A stretch of DNA of 64,000 nucleotides, taken from assembly GCF_000772935.1 (NCBI RefSeq), contig NZ_JPVR01000080.1:124001-188000 (forward strand), in the 5' to 3' direction. The DNA is from Lysinibacillus boronitolerans JCM 21713 = 10a = NBRC 103108. GTDB taxonomy: Bacteria > Bacillota > Bacilli > Bacillales_A > Planococcaceae. Positions 1 to 8,315 of this stretch are shown here, one piece after another; positions within the stretch are counted from its first letter, which is position 1; every line of letters begins with the position of its first letter. Position numbers and translations under genes: made by a program. The notes under the pieces are model-generated. The model did not search any database. It worked only from the letters and a program-made list of their open reading frames with translations, and had not been told where the DNA came from.

Positions 1-1
1 T

Positions 2-319
2 GGTGGTGATGTGGTTAATCCAAACGACCCTCTACGTCCGTTTGATGCATCTGATGCTGTTGACTTACAAAACTTCATTGAGCAGTTTATGCCTCAGCAT
101 GGAGCACTTAAATATGGAAAAACATGTAAGTATTCGATGACACCAGATGAAGATTTCATTATCGACTTTTTACCTGAACATCAGAATATTGTGATTGCTG
201 CAGGTTTTTCGGGTCATGGCTTTAAATTTAGTAGTGCCGTTGGGGAAGCTCTTGCAGATTTAATTGTAGAAGGAAAAAGTAAACAAGATTTATCTACCTT
301 TAAGCTTAGTCGATTTTAG
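2..319 (+). CDS. Sarcosine oxidase / N-methyltryptophan oxidase-like FAD enzyme, C-terminal part
   Basis: Only the last ~105 residues are in the window; the reading frame is open from base 2, so the gene starts upstream. The tail has the pattern of the monomeric sarcosine oxidase/SolA family: a conserved Cys-Lys-Tyr segment (KTCKYSMTPDEDFIID), where family members bind FAD covalently through Cys, and a final GFSGHGFKFSSAVGE motif that lines the flavin and substrate site. These enzymes oxidatively demethylate N-methyl amino acids, giving formaldehyde and hydrogen peroxide. The true substrate cannot be read from this fragment. It ends at a strong hairpin shared with the convergent gene downstream. 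Confidence 0.8.
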   Translation, partial: GGDVVNPNDPLRPFDASDAVDLQNFIEQFMPQHGALKYGKTCKYSMTPDEDFIIDFLPEHQNIVIAAGFSGHGFKFSSAVGEALADLIVEGKSKQDLSTFKLSRF

Positions 320-326
320 CAAAAAA

Positions 327-366
327 GGATTGGTGCAACGACTAACCGTTGCACCAATCCTTTATT
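327..366. terminator. Bidirectional intrinsic terminator
   Basis: A perfect 14-bp stem (327-340 with 347-360, loop ACTAAC) is flanked by an A-run on the left and a T-rich run on the right. It therefore ends the oxidase gene on the plus strand and the nucleotidase-like gene on the minus strand. Confidence 0.9.
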
Positions 367-925
367 TTATTAACATCATTTGAAACTCTTGCCAATCATC
401 TAAACGTGGAAGATTTACATGCTGGTTATAAGATTGATTCTTTAATATTACCTTAGTTGTCACATCATGAAGCGTTTCAAGTACTGCAGGTTTATCATCT
501 ACATAAATATCTAAAGCAAGCTCTTTTATAATGGCTACTTTTTCTGCATCTTGCATGCCACAGAAAAAATGACCGTCTGTTATTGGAAAGCCCTGTGCTT
601 CCATCCAAGCTTTTGTTTGCGCACAATATTGTTTTGGACGAGATGTAATATAGTAAATGTCATGTCCCTGCTCCGCTAAAGTTTGGAGGGTTTTTAAAGC
701 ACCTTCAAAAGAAGGACAATCCGTAAAATAGATCTCTTCTAATACGCTATTCCACATGGCTGAACCTTCCTCATCTGTTAATCCAAATGGTTCATGAATT
801 TCTACTCGTTGTATTGCTTGAAAGGTTTCAAAGGAAACATTTTTGCCAAGCTTTTTATTATAAAGTGAAAAGGCATGTGCGCGTAAATCAATTAATGTGT
901 CATCTATATCAAAGCCAAACTTCAT
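362..925 (-). CDS. Putative 5'-nucleotidase, HAD superfamily (NT5C / YqfW type)
   Basis: A 187-residue protein opening with the HAD motif I DIDDTL (residues 6-11), where the first Asp is the usual nucleophile. Motif II lies in YYITSRP and motif IV in IYVDDKP. Length and layout match the 5'(3')-deoxyribonucleotidase-like family (NT5C) that includes B. subtilis YqfW, so removal of phosphate from a nucleotide or a similar small phosphoester is likely. It lies 16 bp downstream of the FAD monooxygenase gene on the same strand and may be the last gene of the ribA-ribD operon. If so, it could be the phosphatase acting on the RibD product; that is inference. The start ATG at 925 is preceded by AAAGGACG. 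Confidence 0.75.
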   Translation of the reverse strand: MKFGFDIDDTLIDLRAHAFSLYNKKLGKNVSFETFQAIQRVEIHEPFGLTDEEGSAMWNSVLEEIYFTDCPSFEGALKTLQTLAEQGHDIYYITSRPKQYCAQTKAWMEAQGFPITDGHFFCGMQDAEKVAIIKELALDIYVDDKPAVLETLHDVTTKVILKNQSYNQHVNLPRLDDWQEFQMMLIK

Positions 926-941
926 CTAGTTGTTCGTCCTT

Positions 942-2027
942 TCACGAAGCCTTGTTTATAAAATTAGAAGCAAATGTTTGCTCTTTTTCAATTTGTTTTG
1001 CTAATACTTCCTCAATGGCTTGCTCACGCATTTGTTGAAAATATTGTACGTTAAATTGTCCTAGCGTGTCTTTATTTAGCAATGCTGCAAGACAATCTGC
1101 ATCTTTTAGTGCACTATTTAGCCCAAAAGCGCCTGTTGGTGTCATTGTGTGAACGGCGTCCCCTAGCAAGACAAGGCCCTTTGTCCCCCAACTATTACAA
1201 TGGCTACTAAAGACATCAAGCAAAACAAAATCCTGCCAGGATGTTATTTGTGCCTGTACTGTTTTCGTTAATTGTGGAAATGCCTCCACAAGCTGCTGGA
1301 TAAAGGGTGTAAATGCTAGTTTTCGAAGCTGAGGGAAACTACCTTGCTCAATATTCCAGCCTATTTGAATATAACCACCAACTTGTGTAAACAATGACAG
1401 CTGCTTATCATCGATGAGTGCCATTTTTATAGATGGCTCCCAATCAGCGGGTGCGGGAATTTTAGCCCACAGTAAATCAAAGCCATGCTTCTGTTTCTGA
1501 ACATCAATTTGTGCTTGCTTACGAATAGTAGAATAACGACCATCCGCACCGATAATTAACTGACTATCGATTTTTATAGGGTCTCCATTTTTTATCGCCA
1601 TAACGCCACTATAATGACCTGTAGCATCCACAATCAGCTTGGTAACCTTTGTATGTAGCAGGCATGTAAAGTTAGGGAACGGTTGTGCTTTTTGTAAAAT
1701 TGCTTTTAATAAATTTGCCTGTGGTACATGAATGCCTAAATGTCCTATTGCTTCATCTGGAAGAATCGTTTTAAATGCTCTGCCACCAACATAATACTCA
1801 AGCTTCTCCATTCGTAATATACCGAGTGCCTCGACTGCTTCGAAAAGATGATGGCTTTTTAAAACAGCCTCCCCCTCCTCATTTAAATGCTCGCCACGAA
1901 ATGCCTGACCAAGTGCTATGTTTTGCTCTAGTAGAATCACCGACAGCCCTTTTTTAGCAAGGAGGTAGGATAACAATACACCAGCAGGCCCTGCCCCTAC
2001 TATACAGACATCTGCTTGATAGTTCAC
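942..2027 (-). CDS. FAD-dependent monooxygenase (PHBH/UbiH-like)
   Basis: A 361-residue flavoprotein. The N-terminus has the dinucleotide-binding motif GAGPAG (11-16) followed by an acidic LEQ strand end, and GD with following TPTGAFGLN near residue 289 is the second FAD contact typical of group A aromatic hydroxylases. No membrane segment is seen, so it should be a cytoplasmic NAD(P)H/O2-dependent hydroxylase. The GTG start overlaps the ribD stop (GTGA), which implies translational coupling and a shared job with RibD and RibA. The substrate is unknown; a pyrimidine or lumazine made from the RibA/RibD products is plausible but unproven. A dehydrogenase-type function (geranylgeranyl-reductase-like) cannot be excluded. 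Confidence 0.8.
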   Translation of the reverse strand: MNYQADVCIVGAGPAGVLLSYLLAKKGLSVILLEQNIALGQAFRGEHLNEEGEAVLKSHHLFEAVEALGILRMEKLEYYVGGRAFKTILPDEAIGHLGIHVPQANLLKAILQKAQPFPNFTCLLHTKVTKLIVDATGHYSGVMAIKNGDPIKIDSQLIIGADGRYSTIRKQAQIDVQKQKHGFDLLWAKIPAPADWEPSIKMALIDDKQLSLFTQVGGYIQIGWNIEQGSFPQLRKLAFTPFIQQLVEAFPQLTKTVQAQITSWQDFVLLDVFSSHCNSWGTKGLVLLGDAVHTMTPTGAFGLNSALKDADCLAALLNKDTLGQFNVQYFQQMREQAIEEVLAKQIEKEQTFASNFINKAS

Positions 2028-3136
2028 TTTTCTTCACCCTGCTTTGGATAAGCAATAATACGCAAATCCTCACCTATTTTATCAAATGAAGCAAATTCAA
2101 CATTCCATGCCTCATGCATGAGAGAGGGGTTATAGCCAGCAAACGGTGTTAATGATAGATTTCCACCTAAAACTTTAGGCGCTATATATACCACATATTT
2201 ATCGATTGCACCTTGCTGTAAAAAGGAAGCATTTATTTTACTTCCACCTTCTAGCAAAATATCTGTTATGCCATGTGTATAAAGTTTTTCCAGCATCTCA
2301 TCAATCTGTAGTCCATATTCATTTTTTTGTACAGGTAAAACTGTAACGCCTTTTTCTGTAAATAAAGCAATCTTTTCTTGGCTTACATCATCACTACAAA
2401 CAAGAATCGTTGGTGCATCCTCTGTATTTAATACATTTGCATTGTCGGGTGTACGTAGAGAACTATCCATAATAATACGTGTTGGGCTTTTTCCGTATCC
2501 TTCTTTTAATCTCGTTGTTAAAGAAGGATTGTCAGCAATGACTGTACCCACGCCAACTAGAATTCCATCCACTTCATGACGAAGATGGTGAACATCCTCA
2601 CGTGCAGCCTCACCAGTTACCCATTTTGAATGCCCTGTATGCGTGGCAATTTTCCCATCTAAAGTCATAGCAAATTTTGAAATAACAAAAGGGCGTTGTG
2701 AAAGCATATTGTGAATAAAACGCTCATTTAAGCGGCGCGCTTGTTGCTCTAAAACACCAACTTCTACCACTATTCCCGCATCTTTCAGCAATTGAATACC
2801 ACGACCTGCTACAGTTGGGTTCGGATCTTGCATAGCAACTACCACTCGACTGACACCAGATTCCTTCACTAAATTTGCACAAGGCGGTGTCTTACCATAA
2901 TGTGAACAAGGCTCTAACGTTACATATAACGTAGCACCCTTTGCATGCTCTCCAGCCATTCGAAAAGCATGCACCTCAGCATGTGGTTCTCCTGCTTTTC
3001 TGTGTAAACCTGTGCCTACAATCATGTCATTCTTCACGATTACAGCCCCAACAAGTGGATTAGGGTTCGTATTTCCTTTGGCACTAGCAGCTAAATCTAA
3101 TGCTAGTTGCATATACTTTTCATCTACATTCATCAT
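2024..3136 (-). CDS. ribD: Bifunctional diaminohydroxyphosphoribosylaminopyrimidine deaminase / 5-amino-6-(5-phosphoribosylamino)uracil reductase
   Basis: A 370-residue two-domain enzyme of riboflavin synthesis. The N-terminal cytidine-deaminase-like domain carries the zinc site HAE (52-54) with PCSHYGKTPPC (Cys77, Cys86). The C-terminal domain begins near FAMTLDGKIA and contains the ILLEGG loop of the NADPH-dependent reductase. I chose ATG 3136 (next to ATG 3133) because a GGAGG lies 8 bases upstream; a GTG at 3151 would sit inside that site. Upstream ribA and downstream monooxygenase are tightly packed (12-base gap and 4-base overlap). No riboflavin synthase or lumazine synthase gene is present, so this copy may feed a side pathway. 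Confidence 0.93.
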   Translation of the reverse strand: MMNVDEKYMQLALDLAASAKGNTNPNPLVGAVIVKNDMIVGTGLHRKAGEPHAEVHAFRMAGEHAKGATLYVTLEPCSHYGKTPPCANLVKESGVSRVVVAMQDPNPTVAGRGIQLLKDAGIVVEVGVLEQQARRLNERFIHNMLSQRPFVISKFAMTLDGKIATHTGHSKWVTGEAAREDVHHLRHEVDGILVGVGTVIADNPSLTTRLKEGYGKSPTRIIMDSSLRTPDNANVLNTEDAPTILVCSDDVSQEKIALFTEKGVTVLPVQKNEYGLQIDEMLEKLYTHGITDILLEGGSKINASFLQQGAIDKYVVYIAPKVLGGNLSLTPFAGYNPSLMHEAWNVEFASFDKIGEDLRIIAYPKQGEEK

Positions 3137-3151
3137 CCTTGCAACCTCCAC

Positions 3152-3883
3152 CTATTGCTTTTCACGTATATGTCCAGATTTTTCAACTTTCGTTTCTAAA
3201 TAAAAACGATTCGTCTCTGTCAAACCGCCCCATAAAGGAACATGCCCTTCCGCAGCCATGCCACGAGCCTGTAATGCAGCCAGTTTCTTCGGATTATTTG
3301 TAATAAGTGTTACAGGTTTTGTACGCAGTGTAGCTAATACAGCAAGTGCTTCTTCATAAGATCGTGTGTCATCTGGGAAGCCAAGTGCATGGTTTGCTTC
3401 AACTGTATCTAGCCCCTCCTCTTGCAATAAGTAAGCAAGAGATTTTGAGAATAGTCCAATACCACGGCCTTCATGATCGGCTAAATAAAATATAGCACCA
3501 CAGCCATGCTCAACAATCATTTTCATAGACTCATGCAACTGGTATCCACAATCACAACGCTGACTGCCAAATATGTCGCCCGTGTGACAAATACTATGCA
3601 TTCGGATTAAAGCATCTTCTGAATGGGTAAAATCACCATATACAAGCACTGAAGATTGTTGCAAAAATGCTAAATTGGCAGTGGCTAATCCATCAATGAT
3701 TTCTTCTTTTGTTAAATCTGCATCAATTTTAAGCCAGTTATACCATTGAAAAGTTGCAGAAAAATCACCTTGTTTTACAGGTAATTTCACTGGTCCAACT
3801 AGGCAAATATTCTCTGTATTTGTATGCTTTACTATCGTCATTTTATCTTTCACTATGTCCATCACTTTAGTCGTAATTGTCAT
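3152..3883 (-). CDS. ribA: GTP cyclohydrolase II, stand-alone
   Basis: A 243-residue protein opening GTP to 2,5-diamino-6-ribosylamino-4-pyrimidinone phosphate. Zinc ligands Cys99, Cys110 and Cys112 (SICHTGDIFGSQRCDC) and the substrate loop DHEGRGIGL (136-144) are intact. Unlike the usual Bacillales RibBA it has no DHBP-synthase domain; the first ~70 residues are a short extension. ATG 3883 was chosen because GGTTGGAG precedes it; the open frame reaches 3928 without a ribosome site. It is the first gene of the ribA-ribD-monooxygenase operon, reading from a TTGACA/TAAACT promoter near 3970-3998 with a palindrome over the likely start point. No FMN riboswitch lies upstream. Confidence 0.93.
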   Translation of the reverse strand: MTITTKVMDIVKDKMTIVKHTNTENICLVGPVKLPVKQGDFSATFQWYNWLKIDADLTKEEIIDGLATANLAFLQQSSVLVYGDFTHSEDALIRMHSICHTGDIFGSQRCDCGYQLHESMKMIVEHGCGAIFYLADHEGRGIGLFSKSLAYLLQEEGLDTVEANHALGFPDDTRSYEEALAVLATLRTKPVTLITNNPKKLAALQARGMAAEGHVPLWGGLTETNRFYLETKVEKSGHIREKQ

Positions 3884-3953
3884 ATTAATCTCCAACCTTC
3901 TATAGAAACAGTTAGTGAAATTCACCAACTGAGCACATGTATTTTCACATCAC

Positions 3954-3998
3954 TTACATAATGTAACTTAGTTTATAATAATAACTAAAAAGTGTCAA
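3954..3998 (-). promoter_or_regulatory. ribA promoter with palindrome at the predicted transcription start
   Basis: On the minus strand, TTGACA (3998-3993) and TAAACT (3975-3970) are 17 bases apart, a good sigma-A promoter. The 13-base palindrome TTACATTATGTAA (3966-3954) covers the expected +1 and is a plausible repressor operator. The protein that binds it is unknown. Confidence 0.6.
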
Positions 3999-4111
3999 AC
4001 AACAGCTATTACTCTAATAATTATAATTATAAGTGATGGGAATTTTATTATTACTTTTTCATCATATACTACTAGCTTATGGAGATGCTATTTTTTCTGT
4101 GCAGGCTAGTC

Positions 4112-4117
4112 TATAAT
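4112..4117 (+). promoter_or_regulatory. Probable -10 box for the busR-like gene
   Basis: A perfect TATAAT sits 37 bases before the chosen ATG. No convincing -35 box is seen at 16-18 bases upstream; the stretch there is T-rich. The arms AGCTTAT and ATAAGCT lie on either side of this promoter. Confidence 0.4.
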
Positions 4118-4153
4118 AAGCTGTGGTACTGTAATGACGAAAGGAAGTTTAAC

Positions 4154-4789
4154 ATGAACTTAGAAAAAACTGTTCAACTAAAGCAACCAAAATATCAACA
4201 AATAGCCATTGATCTCGCCTCCAAGATTGTTGAAAGAAAATACCGCATTGGCGATAAAATATATGCAAGATCCTCTCTTGCCAGTCAATATAATGTTTCC
4301 GCTGAGACTGCAAGAAGAGCTATTGCCGTTTTGCAAGACTTAGAAATCGTGGAAGCTTCTAAAGGTAGCGGCGTAATTATAAAATCGTATGAAAAAGCGG
4401 CTCAATTCGTCAGACAGTTTCATGATGTACAATCGATTCATGAAATACAAAATGAACTTTTGACAAGTATTCAAAAGCAACATCATGAATTAATTAATTT
4501 ACAAGATAAGGCAAAGCAACTAATTAGCCGCACGGAGCATTACCGATCAGTCAATCCGTTCATTCCCTATCAATTAGAAATGACAGCGGATAGTCCATGC
4601 ATTCATCAAACTGTCCAAGCTTTAAATTTTTGGCAAAATACTTCTAGCACCATCGTTGGTATTAGACGCGGTAATGAATTATTACTATCCCCTGGTCCTT
4701 ATGTCTCATTTGAAGAAGGTGACATAATTTATTTTGTTGGAAATGATGAAAGTTTCGCTAGAGTTCAAAGCTTTTTATACCCAAATTAA
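4154..4789 (+). CDS. busR: BusR-like c-di-AMP-responsive repressor (GntR HTH + RCK_C/TrkA_C)
   Basis: A 211-residue regulator. Residues ~8-78 form a GntR-type winged helix (YQQIAIDLASKIVERKYRIG, then LASQYNVSAETARRAIAVL). Residues ~85-125 are helical, probably a coiled coil, and ~130-211 look like an RCK_C domain ending in EGDIIYFVG. This is the architecture of BusR of lactococci and streptococci, which represses the betaine transporter busAB when bound to c-di-AMP. Here it lies directly upstream of an OpuA-type betaine transporter, which supports the same role. ATG 4154 was chosen for AAAGGAAG upstream and the family length of ~210; the frame extends back to 4079. c-di-AMP binding is inferred from architecture. 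Confidence 0.82.
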   Translation: MNLEKTVQLKQPKYQQIAIDLASKIVERKYRIGDKIYARSSLASQYNVSAETARRAIAVLQDLEIVEASKGSGVIIKSYEKAAQFVRQFHDVQSIHEIQNELLTSIQKQHHELINLQDKAKQLISRTEHYRSVNPFIPYQLEMTADSPCIHQTVQALNFWQNTSSTIVGIRRGNELLLSPGPYVSFEEGDIIYFVGNDESFARVQSFLYPN

Positions 4790-4792
4790 AAT

Positions 4793-4832
4793 CCGTTTAA
4801 GCGCTGATATAACAGCGTTTAAGCGGGTTTTT
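4793..4832 (+). terminator. Terminator after busR
   Basis: A 14-bp stem with two G-T pairs (4793-4806 with 4813-4826, loop ATATAA) followed by GTTTTTTC. It separates busR from the transporter operon, so the latter needs its own promoter. Confidence 0.8.
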
Positions 4833-4846
4833 TCTTATTTGTCGAT

Positions 4847-4889
4847 TTGACAAAAGTAACAACCCTTTGCTACAGTAAGGTTGTTACTT
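4847..4889 (+). promoter_or_regulatory. Betaine-transporter promoter with inverted repeat, candidate BusR operator
   Basis: TTGACA (4847-4852) and TACAGT (4871-4876) with 18-base spacing form a likely promoter. A perfect 11-bp inverted repeat, AAGTAACAACC (4854-4864) and GGTTGTTACTT (4879-4889), flanks the -10 region with a 14-base spacer. Its position would block RNA polymerase when occupied, and the busR-like gene is adjacent. Confidence 0.65.
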
Positions 4890-4947
4890 GTTTATTTTTG
4901 GGTATCATTATCCTCACATAGTAATAATCTACGAAAGGAGTGCTTCT

Positions 4948-6147
4948 ATGGAAAAAATTAAAATAGAACACGTATCGAAAGTGTTTGGCAAACATATTCC
5001 CCAAGCACTAGAACTCGTTAAGCAACAAAAAAGTAAGACTGATATCTTAAAAGAAACAGGTGCAACTGTTGGTGTATACGATGCAAGCTTTACTGTCAAC
5101 GAAGGAGAAATCTTCGTTATCATGGGATTGTCAGGAAGTGGCAAATCCACGCTTATACGGCTTTTAAACCGCCTAATTGAACCAACGAGCGGAAATATAT
5201 ATATCGATGGAGAAAATATTTCTACCATGGGAAAAGAAAGTCTACGGTCTGTAAGAAGAAACAAAATGAGCATGGTTTTCCAAAACTTCGGTTTATTCCC
5301 CCATCGAACATTACTTCAAAACACCGAATATGGCCTTGAGATTCGAGGTATTTCAAAAGAAGAACGGCAAGCAAAAGCTGAACAGGCTTTAGAAAATGCT
5401 GGATTACTCGCTTATAAAGACCAGTATCCGAGTCAATTATCAGGTGGTATGCAACAGCGTGTTGGTTTAGCACGAGCCCTCGCTAATGATCCTGAAATAT
5501 TGCTAATGGATGAAGCATTTTCTGCACTCGATCCATTGATTCGCAAGGAAATGCAAGATGAGCTACTCGATCTACAACAGACATTGAAAAAAACGATCTT
5601 ATTTATCACACATGATTTAAATGAAGCATTACGCATTGGGGATCGCATTGCCATTATGAAGGATGGCTCTATCATTCAGATTGGTACGGGAGAAGAAATA
5701 TTAACCAACCCAGCAAATGATTATGTCAAAACATTCGTGGAAGATGTGGATCGTTCTAAAGTATTGACAGCTGAAAATGTCATGGTACGACCAGTTTCTG
5801 TCAATACAGACCTAGATGGCCCTAAAGTGGCACTAAAACGTATGCGTCAGGAAGCTGTTAGTTTATTAATGGCTGTTGATAAAAATAGACATTTAAAAGG
5901 CTATATCACTGCAGACGATGCACTAGCTGCAGCAAAGAAACAAGAGCAAACCGTCCATTCTATTGTGCAATCAGAAGTATTAACAGTTCCACCAGATATG
6001 CTACTACAGGATATTTTAGGGATGATTTATAATTCTCCTACTCCTATTGCCGTTGTGAAAGATGGTCGCTTGCTTGGTGTACTAATTAGGGGCGTTGTCA
6101 TCCAAGCACTGTCAACGAGCGATGAGGAGGCCGAAGCACATGAATAA
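4948..6147 (+). CDS. opuAA: Glycine betaine ABC transporter, ATP-binding subunit (OpuAA-like)
   Basis: A 399-residue ATPase of the osmoprotectant importer. Walker [10 protein letters not shown] (60-68), signature LSGGMQQ (164-170) and Walker [14 protein letters not shown] (from 184) are all intact. The N-terminal ~45 residues before the core match the extension seen in OpuAA/ProV. Residues ~285-395 form paired CBS domains, which in relatives sense ionic strength or bind nucleotides. ATG 4948 follows AAAGGAG; the frame runs back to 4888 without a ribosome site. It is first in an operon with permease and binding protein, overlapping the permease start by 8 bases. Confidence 0.92.
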   Translation: MEKIKIEHVSKVFGKHIPQALELVKQQKSKTDILKETGATVGVYDASFTVNEGEIFVIMGLSGSGKSTLIRLLNRLIEPTSGNIYIDGENISTMGKESLRSVRRNKMSMVFQNFGLFPHRTLLQNTEYGLEIRGISKEERQAKAEQALENAGLLAYKDQYPSQLSGGMQQRVGLARALANDPEILLMDEAFSALDPLIRKEMQDELLDLQQTLKKTILFITHDLNEALRIGDRIAIMKDGSIIQIGTGEEILTNPANDYVKTFVEDVDRSKVLTAENVMVRPVSVNTDLDGPKVALKRMRQEAVSLLMAVDKNRHLKGYITADDALAAAKKQEQTVHSIVQSEVLTVPPDMLLQDILGMIYNSPTPIAVVKDGRLLGVLIRGVVIQALSTSDEEAEAHE

Positions 6148-6994
6148 CTTTTTAGATAATATTCCAACATTACCACTAGCTCCGTGGGTAGAATCAGCTA
6201 TGGACTGGTTGACGAGTAATTTTTCAGCGTTCTTTAACTCTAATCAGCAATTTGGAAAACTACTCATGAATCAGGTCACTGATTTATTAATTAGTATCCC
6301 AGCCATTATTCTTATACTTCTTGTCGTGATATTTGCCTTCTTCGTTTCAGGCAAAAAGTTAGGGCTTGCTGCATTCTCTTTAATTGGCTTGTTGTTTATC
6401 TATAACCAAGGATTATGGACTCATCTTATGGAAACAACCACGCTTGTGATCTTTTCCAGTATTATATCCATCATCATCGGTATTCCACTTGGTATTCTAA
6501 TGTCAAAATCAACGGTAGCTGAAAACATTATTAAACCAATACTAGATTTCATGCAAACAATGCCTGGCTTTGTGTATTTAATTCCAGCTGTTGCCTTTTT
6601 TGGTATTGGTATTGTACCTGGTGTCTTTGCATCCGTTATCTTTGCTTTACCCCCAACTGTACGTATGACAAACCTTGGTATTCGTCAAGTACCAAAAGAA
6701 TTAGTGGAAGCTGCTGACTCCTATGGTAGTACAGCTAGACAAAAATTATTTAAAGTAGAAATTCCCCTTGCTAAATCAACCATTATGGCAGGGATTAACC
6801 AAACCGTTATGCTGTCACTTTCTATGGTAGTTATTGCCTCTATGATCGGTGCTCCAGGTCTAGGACGTGAAGTATTAACAGCCCTACAACGTACCCAAGT
6901 TGGGAATGGCTTCGTTGCAGGTTTAGGTTTAGTTATTTTCGCGATCATTATTGACCGCTTAACACAAAGCTTTAATAAAAAGAAAGCACTATAA
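6140..6994 (+). CDS. opuAB: Glycine betaine ABC transporter, permease subunit (OpuAB-like)
   Basis: A 284-residue integral membrane protein with about six to seven hydrophobic segments. The EAA loop reads [20 protein letters not shown] near residue 185, the contact to the ATPase. Length and sequence fit OpuAB/GbuB. The ATG overlaps the end of the ATPase gene and is preceded by GAGGAGG, which selects it over an in-frame ATG at 6095. Membrane domain and binding protein are separate polypeptides, as in B. subtilis OpuA and unlike the fused BusB of lactococci. Confidence 0.92.
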   Translation: MNNFLDNIPTLPLAPWVESAMDWLTSNFSAFFNSNQQFGKLLMNQVTDLLISIPAIILILLVVIFAFFVSGKKLGLAAFSLIGLLFIYNQGLWTHLMETTTLVIFSSIISIIIGIPLGILMSKSTVAENIIKPILDFMQTMPGFVYLIPAVAFFGIGIVPGVFASVIFALPPTVRMTNLGIRQVPKELVEAADSYGSTARQKLFKVEIPLAKSTIMAGINQTVMLSLSMVVIASMIGAPGLGREVLTALQRTQVGNGFVAGLGLVIFAIIIDRLTQSFNKKKAL

Positions 6995-7075
6995 TTGTCA
7001 TCTTTCTTGCTACCTTCCATCCTCCGATGGATGCCGGCAGTTTGATATAAAATGATGAAGAGAAAGGGAGATTCG

Positions 7076-7960
7076 ATGAAACTGAAAACACTTTCAAAGT
7101 TAGGAATGGCTCTAGGTCTAGGCTTCATGCTTGCTGCATGTAGTGGAGGAGACTCAGGCTCAAGTTCTGGAAAAAACAGTGATTCTAAGGAGGTAAACCT
7201 AGCCTATGTTGAGTGGGATACAGAAATTGCCTCAACGAATGTTGTTGGGCAGGTACTCGAAGATTTAGGATATGATGTAACATTAACTCCTTTGGATAAT
7301 GCGATCATGTGGGAGGCTGTCTCAAAAGGAGAAGCTGATGGAATGGTTGCTGCGTGGCTACCACATACACATGCTTCACAATATGAAAAGTATAAAGCTG
7401 ATTTAGATGAGCTAGGTGAAAACCTTGCTGGTGCAAAAATCGGTTTAGTTGTACCAAGCTATATGAATGTCAATTCTATTGAAGATTTATCTAATGAAGC
7501 AGATCATACAATCACTGGTATTGAGCCAGGTGCAGGCATTACTGCTGCTACAGAAAAAGCAATAGAAGAATATGATAATTTAGCAGATTGGAACTTCATT
7601 ACTTCGTCTTCTGGCGCCATGACAACTGCATTATCAAAAGCGCTGAAAGATAAGGAAGAGATTATTGTCACAGGCTGGTCACCCCACTGGAAATTTGCGA
7701 AATATGATCTTAAATACTTAGAAGATCCAAAGGGTGTATATGGTGGAGAAGAAACGATTAATACATTCGTACGTAAAGGCCTAAAAGAAGATTTACCAGA
7801 TGTATATTCAGTACTCGATAACTTCCACTGGACAGCAGAAGATTTAGAAAGTGTTATGTTACAAGTAATGGATGGTAAAGATCCAAAAGACGCTGCGAAA
7901 GAATGGGTTGATGCTAATCCAGATAAAGTGGCCGAATGGACAAAAGACGTAAAAAAATAA
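7076..7960 (+). CDS. opuAC: Glycine betaine-binding lipoprotein (OpuAC-like)
   Basis: A 294-residue extracytoplasmic binding protein. The signal peptide ends in the lipobox LAAC (Cys22), so it is lipid-anchored to the outer face of the membrane. The mature part has the OpuAC/ProX layout, with Trp residues in VAAWLPHTH and VTGWSPHW that likely form the aromatic cage for the trimethylammonium group. ATG 7076 follows GAAAGGGAG; an in-frame ATG pair at 7052 lacks a site. It closes the operon before a bidirectional terminator. Confidence 0.92.
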   Translation: MKLKTLSKLGMALGLGFMLAACSGGDSGSSSGKNSDSKEVNLAYVEWDTEIASTNVVGQVLEDLGYDVTLTPLDNAIMWEAVSKGEADGMVAAWLPHTHASQYEKYKADLDELGENLAGAKIGLVVPSYMNVNSIEDLSNEADHTITGIEPGAGITAATEKAIEEYDNLADWNFITSSSGAMTTALSKALKDKEEIIVTGWSPHWKFAKYDLKYLEDPKGVYGGEETINTFVRKGLKEDLPDVYSVLDNFHWTAEDLESVMLQVMDGKDPKDAAKEWVDANPDKVAEWTKDVKK

Positions 7961-7967
7961 TATAAAA

Positions 7968-8000
7968 ACAGGCACTCCTGCATAAGGAGTGCCTGTTTAA
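7968..8000. terminator. Bidirectional terminator (betaine operon / ykkD)
   Basis: A perfect 12-bp stem (7968-7979 with 7985-7996) is flanked by A-rich sequence on the left and TTAATT on the right. It lies between the convergent opuAC and ykkD genes. Confidence 0.85.
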
Positions 8001-8315
8001 TTATGATAGCAATTTCAACATGATTGCTGCTCCTAATACAAGGACAATACAAACGATGCGTCGCCAGTCCTTAGATTCATTAAAAAACAGCATACCTAGC
8101 AGTGCTCCCCCAGCTGCACCAATCCCTGTCCAGATCGCATAGGCAGTACCCATTGGTAATGTTTCCATCGCATAGGCAAGGCCTGCAAAACTTAAGGTGA
8201 ATGCACTAATCAACAGTCCTAAATTTTCCATACTCTTCGTCTTATTATATTTACTAATCATATATACGCCCATCATTTCACATAACCCTGCAACAACTAA
8301 TGCCATCCATGCCAT
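8001..8315 (-). CDS. ykkD: Guanidinium exporter subunit, SMR family (YkkD-like)
   Basis: A 104-residue protein with four membrane helices. The essential SMR glutamate is Glu13 in AGLCEMMG. ETLPMGTAYAIWTGIGAAGGALLG is the conserved second and third helix region and closely follows B. subtilis YkkD. It pairs with the upstream YkkC-like subunit; its ATG shares a base with the ykkC stop (TAATG). The guanidine-I riboswitch upstream of the pair indicates guanidinium, rather than general drugs, as substrate. Confidence 0.9.
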   Translation of the reverse strand: MAWMALVVAGLCEMMGVYMISKYNKTKSMENLGLLISAFTLSFAGLAYAMETLPMGTAYAIWTGIGAAGGALLGMLFFNESKDWRRIVCIVLVLGAAIMLKLLS

